Source of the DNA: Woeseia sp964560775 | GTDB taxonomy: Bacteria > Pseudomonadota > Gammaproteobacteria > Steroidobacterales > Woeseiaceae | Reading direction: 5' to 3' | NCBI GenBank assembly: GCA_964560775.1 | Contig: CAZLNH010000396.1 | Span: 1 to 7,184 of the forward strand | DNA length: 7,184 nt | Shown here: positions 5,102-7,184 of the stretch, piece after piece | Position numbering within the stretch: position 1 is the stretch's first letter | Layout of the letters: every line of letters begins with the position of its first letter | Program-made: the position numbers and the translations under genes | Notes under the pieces: generated by a model | Told to the model about the DNA's origin: nothing | What the model saw: only the letters and a program-made list of their open reading frames with translations | The model's database searches: none

Positions 5102-7184
5102 TCAGTTCTGAATACGGATAACCGTAAGGCCGACGAGTCCCTGTGGCGTCGTGTGCGAGATGCCCCCAAGGTAGATCGAGTCCGGCTGCAGCCCGCTCCA
5201 CGACACCAGGATGTCCCCGGTGCTGCCCGAGCTGACGGCGGCAGGCGCCGTCACCGACATGTTTCCCTGATTGTCATTGAGTCCGAACTGCCACGCGTGG
5301 ATGTCGTAGATGGCGCCCGGGCCGCCGGTAACGTTATCGGTTCCGAAGCCGTGTATGAATACCGCGTAGGTGCCGGCTCCGGGTAGCAGGACATTGAATT
5401 CCTCTTCAGACGTCTGTCCGCCGCTTTCGCCAATCTTGTTGCAGTTCACGCCGTCAGGACAGTAGTAAACGTACATGTCGAGATCGTCGTTGCCGTCAGT
5501 GAACTCGTCAAACAAGGCAAACCGCAGATAGGCCTGGTTGGCCGGAACATCGTAAAGATGCGCCGTGACGCCGTTCGTTTCGCGGATCGTGAACGTCTTC
5601 GTCGGATCGGAATCGACCGTGTCGCGGATTATGAGCGGCCGCCGCAAACCGTGCACGCCGGCGCTGTAGGTGCCGTTGTAGCCGAATTCGACCGGAAACG
5701 TCAGATCGCCACTCGCGCCGTTTGACTCGACTTCGCCGGGTGCCGTAAGCGAAATCGGCCGCGCGGCCAGCACACTGCGGACCGCGTGGTCGTCGCTGTT
5801 CCAGGTCAGGCTGCCAAAGCGCCAGGCGTCGAGCGGCCCGCTGGCATACGTGTAGGTCACATCGAATTCGGCCGACGCGCCGGGCGCAACGGACAGCGAC
5901 ATCGGTGCCACGGTCACGTCTATGCCGGCCGGCGGCACTATCTCCGCCATGTACGCTTCGCTTGTGTCGCTGACATTTGTCACGCGACGCGTTACCGTTT
6001 TTGAATTGGCCAGGCGCGCGATCGCGATCGACGGCTGGTTCAGCTGGCTGGCATCCGATGACAGGCCATTCGCGAGAAGTTCGGTGCAATGCTGTTCGTC
6101 CATGGCCGGTGAGTCGATGCCGCACGCATAGGCATCGAACTCGTCGTCCGTAACATCGAAGACGAGCCCCGGGTCATTTGCGGCGTTAGGTGCGATGTGC
6201 CCTGCGCCAAAATCAAGTGGTATGGCGAGGCTTTCGCTGCTTTGCAGCCGTACATCCTGGTACGCGGTCGTCATCAACGCCGACTTGAGCGCCGCCGGGC
6301 TCCAGTCAGGGTGCGCCTGTTTCAGCAATGCGGCGATACCTGCTACGTGCGGTGTCGACATAGACGTACCGGTCAGGAAGGCGAAGTTTTCCCCGGACAG
6401 CGAATTCACTGCATCCGGTGTGAAGCCCGCGAGGATGTTGATGCCGGGCGCTGTTACGTCTGGCTTCAGGATGTCCTGTATCGGGGCGGGACCGCGCGAG
6501 CTGAAGCTGCCCATAACGTTGCCGGTGTCCTCGACGGTCAGGAACAGGCCCTTGTCCAGCACGGCGCCTGCCGTTTCGCCGGCATCGAGTTCGGCCAGTA
6601 TCAGGGTGCCGTCCGCCTGGCCGAGCATCAGTGCCGGGATATCGACGCTGCCCGCTGTTCCGATCATGACGATGGGGTCACCGGCGATGCTGAATACTAC
6701 GGCCGCGACGGCGCCGGCATCCTCGGCGTTGGTCACCTTGACCTGGAAGCTGCAGCCGCCGCGCTGGATGAAGGCGATGTTGCCGGAAATGTCGGTGTCG
6801 TTGACCAGCGGCTCGCAGGCATCGAATGTCGTGCCGGGGTCGCCGTTCGCAAGTGTGTTGTTGTCGTCATCGGCGAGGACGAGATCCGCCTCGATCGGTC
6901 CCTCGTCCAGAAGCGCCGGTGTGAAGCTGGCTTCCTTGACGGCATAGCGGCCGGCGACCGACGCCGGCTCAGTAATGCTCATCGCTTCGAGCGAGTGCTC
7001 ACCGTCGCGGCTCGATGCACCCGCCGTGATGACCCACGGCGACCCGGCCGGCGAGCCGATCGTCGCGAAATTCGGACCCTCGTTACCAGCCGCAACAATG
7101 GTCAGCACGCCGGCCTTCGCGGCGGCCATCAGTGCTACGTCATCAGGCGCGGTCGTATCGCGCATCGAGTTGCCGACGGAGTAA
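5102..7184 (-). CDS. Secreted subtilisin-family (S8) serine protease with PA insert, 5' end cut by the window
   Basis: The frame stays open past the ATG at 7165 to the right edge (reading YSVGNSM), so the true start, signal peptide, propeptide and catalytic Asp and His lie outside the window. Numbering from that internal Met: oxyanion-hole N28 (AAGNEGP), a protease-associated (PA) domain insert at about 85-205 with a probable C117/C138 disulphide, FSSRGP (221-226), KPDVTAPG (234-241) and catalytic S268 in GTSMSTPHVAGIAALL. A fibronectin-III-like domain covers about 385-470. A pre-peptidase-C-like beta domain rich in Asp and Gly (about 525-625) follows, then a final beta segment ending at TVIRIQN. 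Cysteine pairs C348/C360 and C569/C575 suit an extracytoplasmic protein. No sorting tag or membrane anchor is seen at the C terminus. It probably degrades extracellular protein; the DapA-like gene follows on the same strand. Confidence 0.92.
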   Translation of the reverse strand, partial: YSVGNSMRDTTAPDDVALMAAAKAGVLTIVAAGNEGPNFATIGSPAGSPWVITAGASSRDGEHSLEAMSITEPASVAGRYAVKEASFTPALLDEGPIEADLVLADDDNNTLANGDPGTTFDACEPLVNDTDISGNIAFIQRGGCSFQVKVTNAEDAGAVAAVVFSIAGDPIVMIGTAGSVDIPALMLGQADGTLILAELDAGETAGAVLDKGLFLTVEDTGNVMGSFSSRGPAPIQDILKPDVTAPGINILAGFTPDAVNSLSGENFAFLTGTSMSTPHVAGIAALLKQAHPDWSPAALKSALMTTAYQDVRLQSSESLAIPLDFGAGHIAPNAANDPGLVFDVTDDEFDAYACGIDSPAMDEQHCTELLANGLSSDASQLNQPSIAIARLANSKTVTRRVTNVSDTSEAYMAEIVPPAGIDVTVAPMSLSVAPGASAEFDVTYTYASGPLDAWRFGSLTWNSDDHAVRSVLAARPISLTAPGEVESNGASGDLTFPVEFGYNGTYSAGVHGLRRPLIIRDTVDSDPTKTFTIRETNGVTAHLYDVPANQAYLRFALFDEFTDGNDDLDMYVYYCPDGVNCNKIGESGGQTSEEEFNVLLPGAGTYAVFIHGFGTDNVTGGPGAIYDIHAWQFGLNDNQGNMSVTAPAAVSSGSTGDILVSWSGLQPDSIYLGGISHTTPQGLVGLTVIRIQN

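Noticed and set aside
4054..5121. Plus-strand frames opposite the DapA-like gene
   Set aside because: They lack domains and are antisense to a gene with intact catalytic residues and a good ribosome-binding site.
5508..6125. Arg-rich minus-strand frame of 205 residues inside the S8 protease gene
   Set aside because: It is a frame-shifted shadow of the protease; the protease frame itself is unbroken with conserved motifs on both sides.
6195..6947. Plus-strand frame of 250 residues opposite the protease
   Set aside because: Its Ser/Ala/Pro-rich composition is what GC-rich antisense reading of the protease produces; no domain, signal or ribosome-binding site supports it.
7163..7165. ATG at 7165 as the true start of the S8 protease
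   Set aside because: The frame continues open to the window edge, and the catalytic Asp and His that must precede the visible motifs are missing, so this methionine is internal.

Overview
The window looks like chromosomal DNA of a GC-rich proteobacterium, most likely a free-living gammaproteobacterium. The evidence is a HemB of the Asp-type (Pseudomonas-like) metal-site class, an ECF sigma factor paired with a DUF3379-type anti-sigma protein, a classical Tag glycosylase, and a block of dispersed GTCATTGCGAG-type repeats. I cannot name the species. Gene density is high, and the only stretch over 300 bases without a gene (3003-3487) is mostly repeats.

Layout. On the minus strand at the left edge are the first codons of a probable aroE (1-46) and, upstream of it, hemB (149-1159). 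Divergent from hemB, on the plus strand, is a compact cassette: an ECF sigma factor (1278-1793), a membrane anti-sigma factor overlapping it by 4 bases (1790-2518), and a secreted, cysteine-rich low-complexity protein of the HvfA/bufferin type (2592-3002). An intrinsic terminator (3025-3055) closes the cassette. A two-armed repeat block follows (3075-3392), then tag, a DNA-3-methyladenine glycosylase I (3488-4081). Converging on tag from the right, on the minus strand, are a DapA-superfamily aldolase/lyase (4120-5043, TTG start) and, upstream of that, a subtilisin-family (S8) secreted protease (5102-7184) that runs off the right edge.

The most interesting part is the sigma/anti-sigma/HvfA-like cassette. 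The last gene encodes a Sec signal peptide followed by seven EGKCG and two EGSCG motifs, the pattern of copper-binding RiPP precursors whose cysteines are modified by MNIO (DUF692) enzymes. No DUF692 enzyme or DUF2063-type partner lies in the window, and a terminator follows the precursor directly, so any maturation enzyme would have to act from elsewhere. The anti-sigma factor has a C10/H31/C35/C38 set matching a zinc-binding anti-sigma (ZAS) motif. An inferred model is that metal or thiol stress releases the sigma factor, which then drives production of a periplasmic metal-buffering peptide. The core of that peptide is a 32-residue duplication whose two copies differ at ten codons, all silently, which points to selection on the peptide itself.

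The remaining genes are housekeeping or degradative: haem and shikimate synthesis, alkylation repair, an aldolase of unknown substrate, and an extracellular protease.
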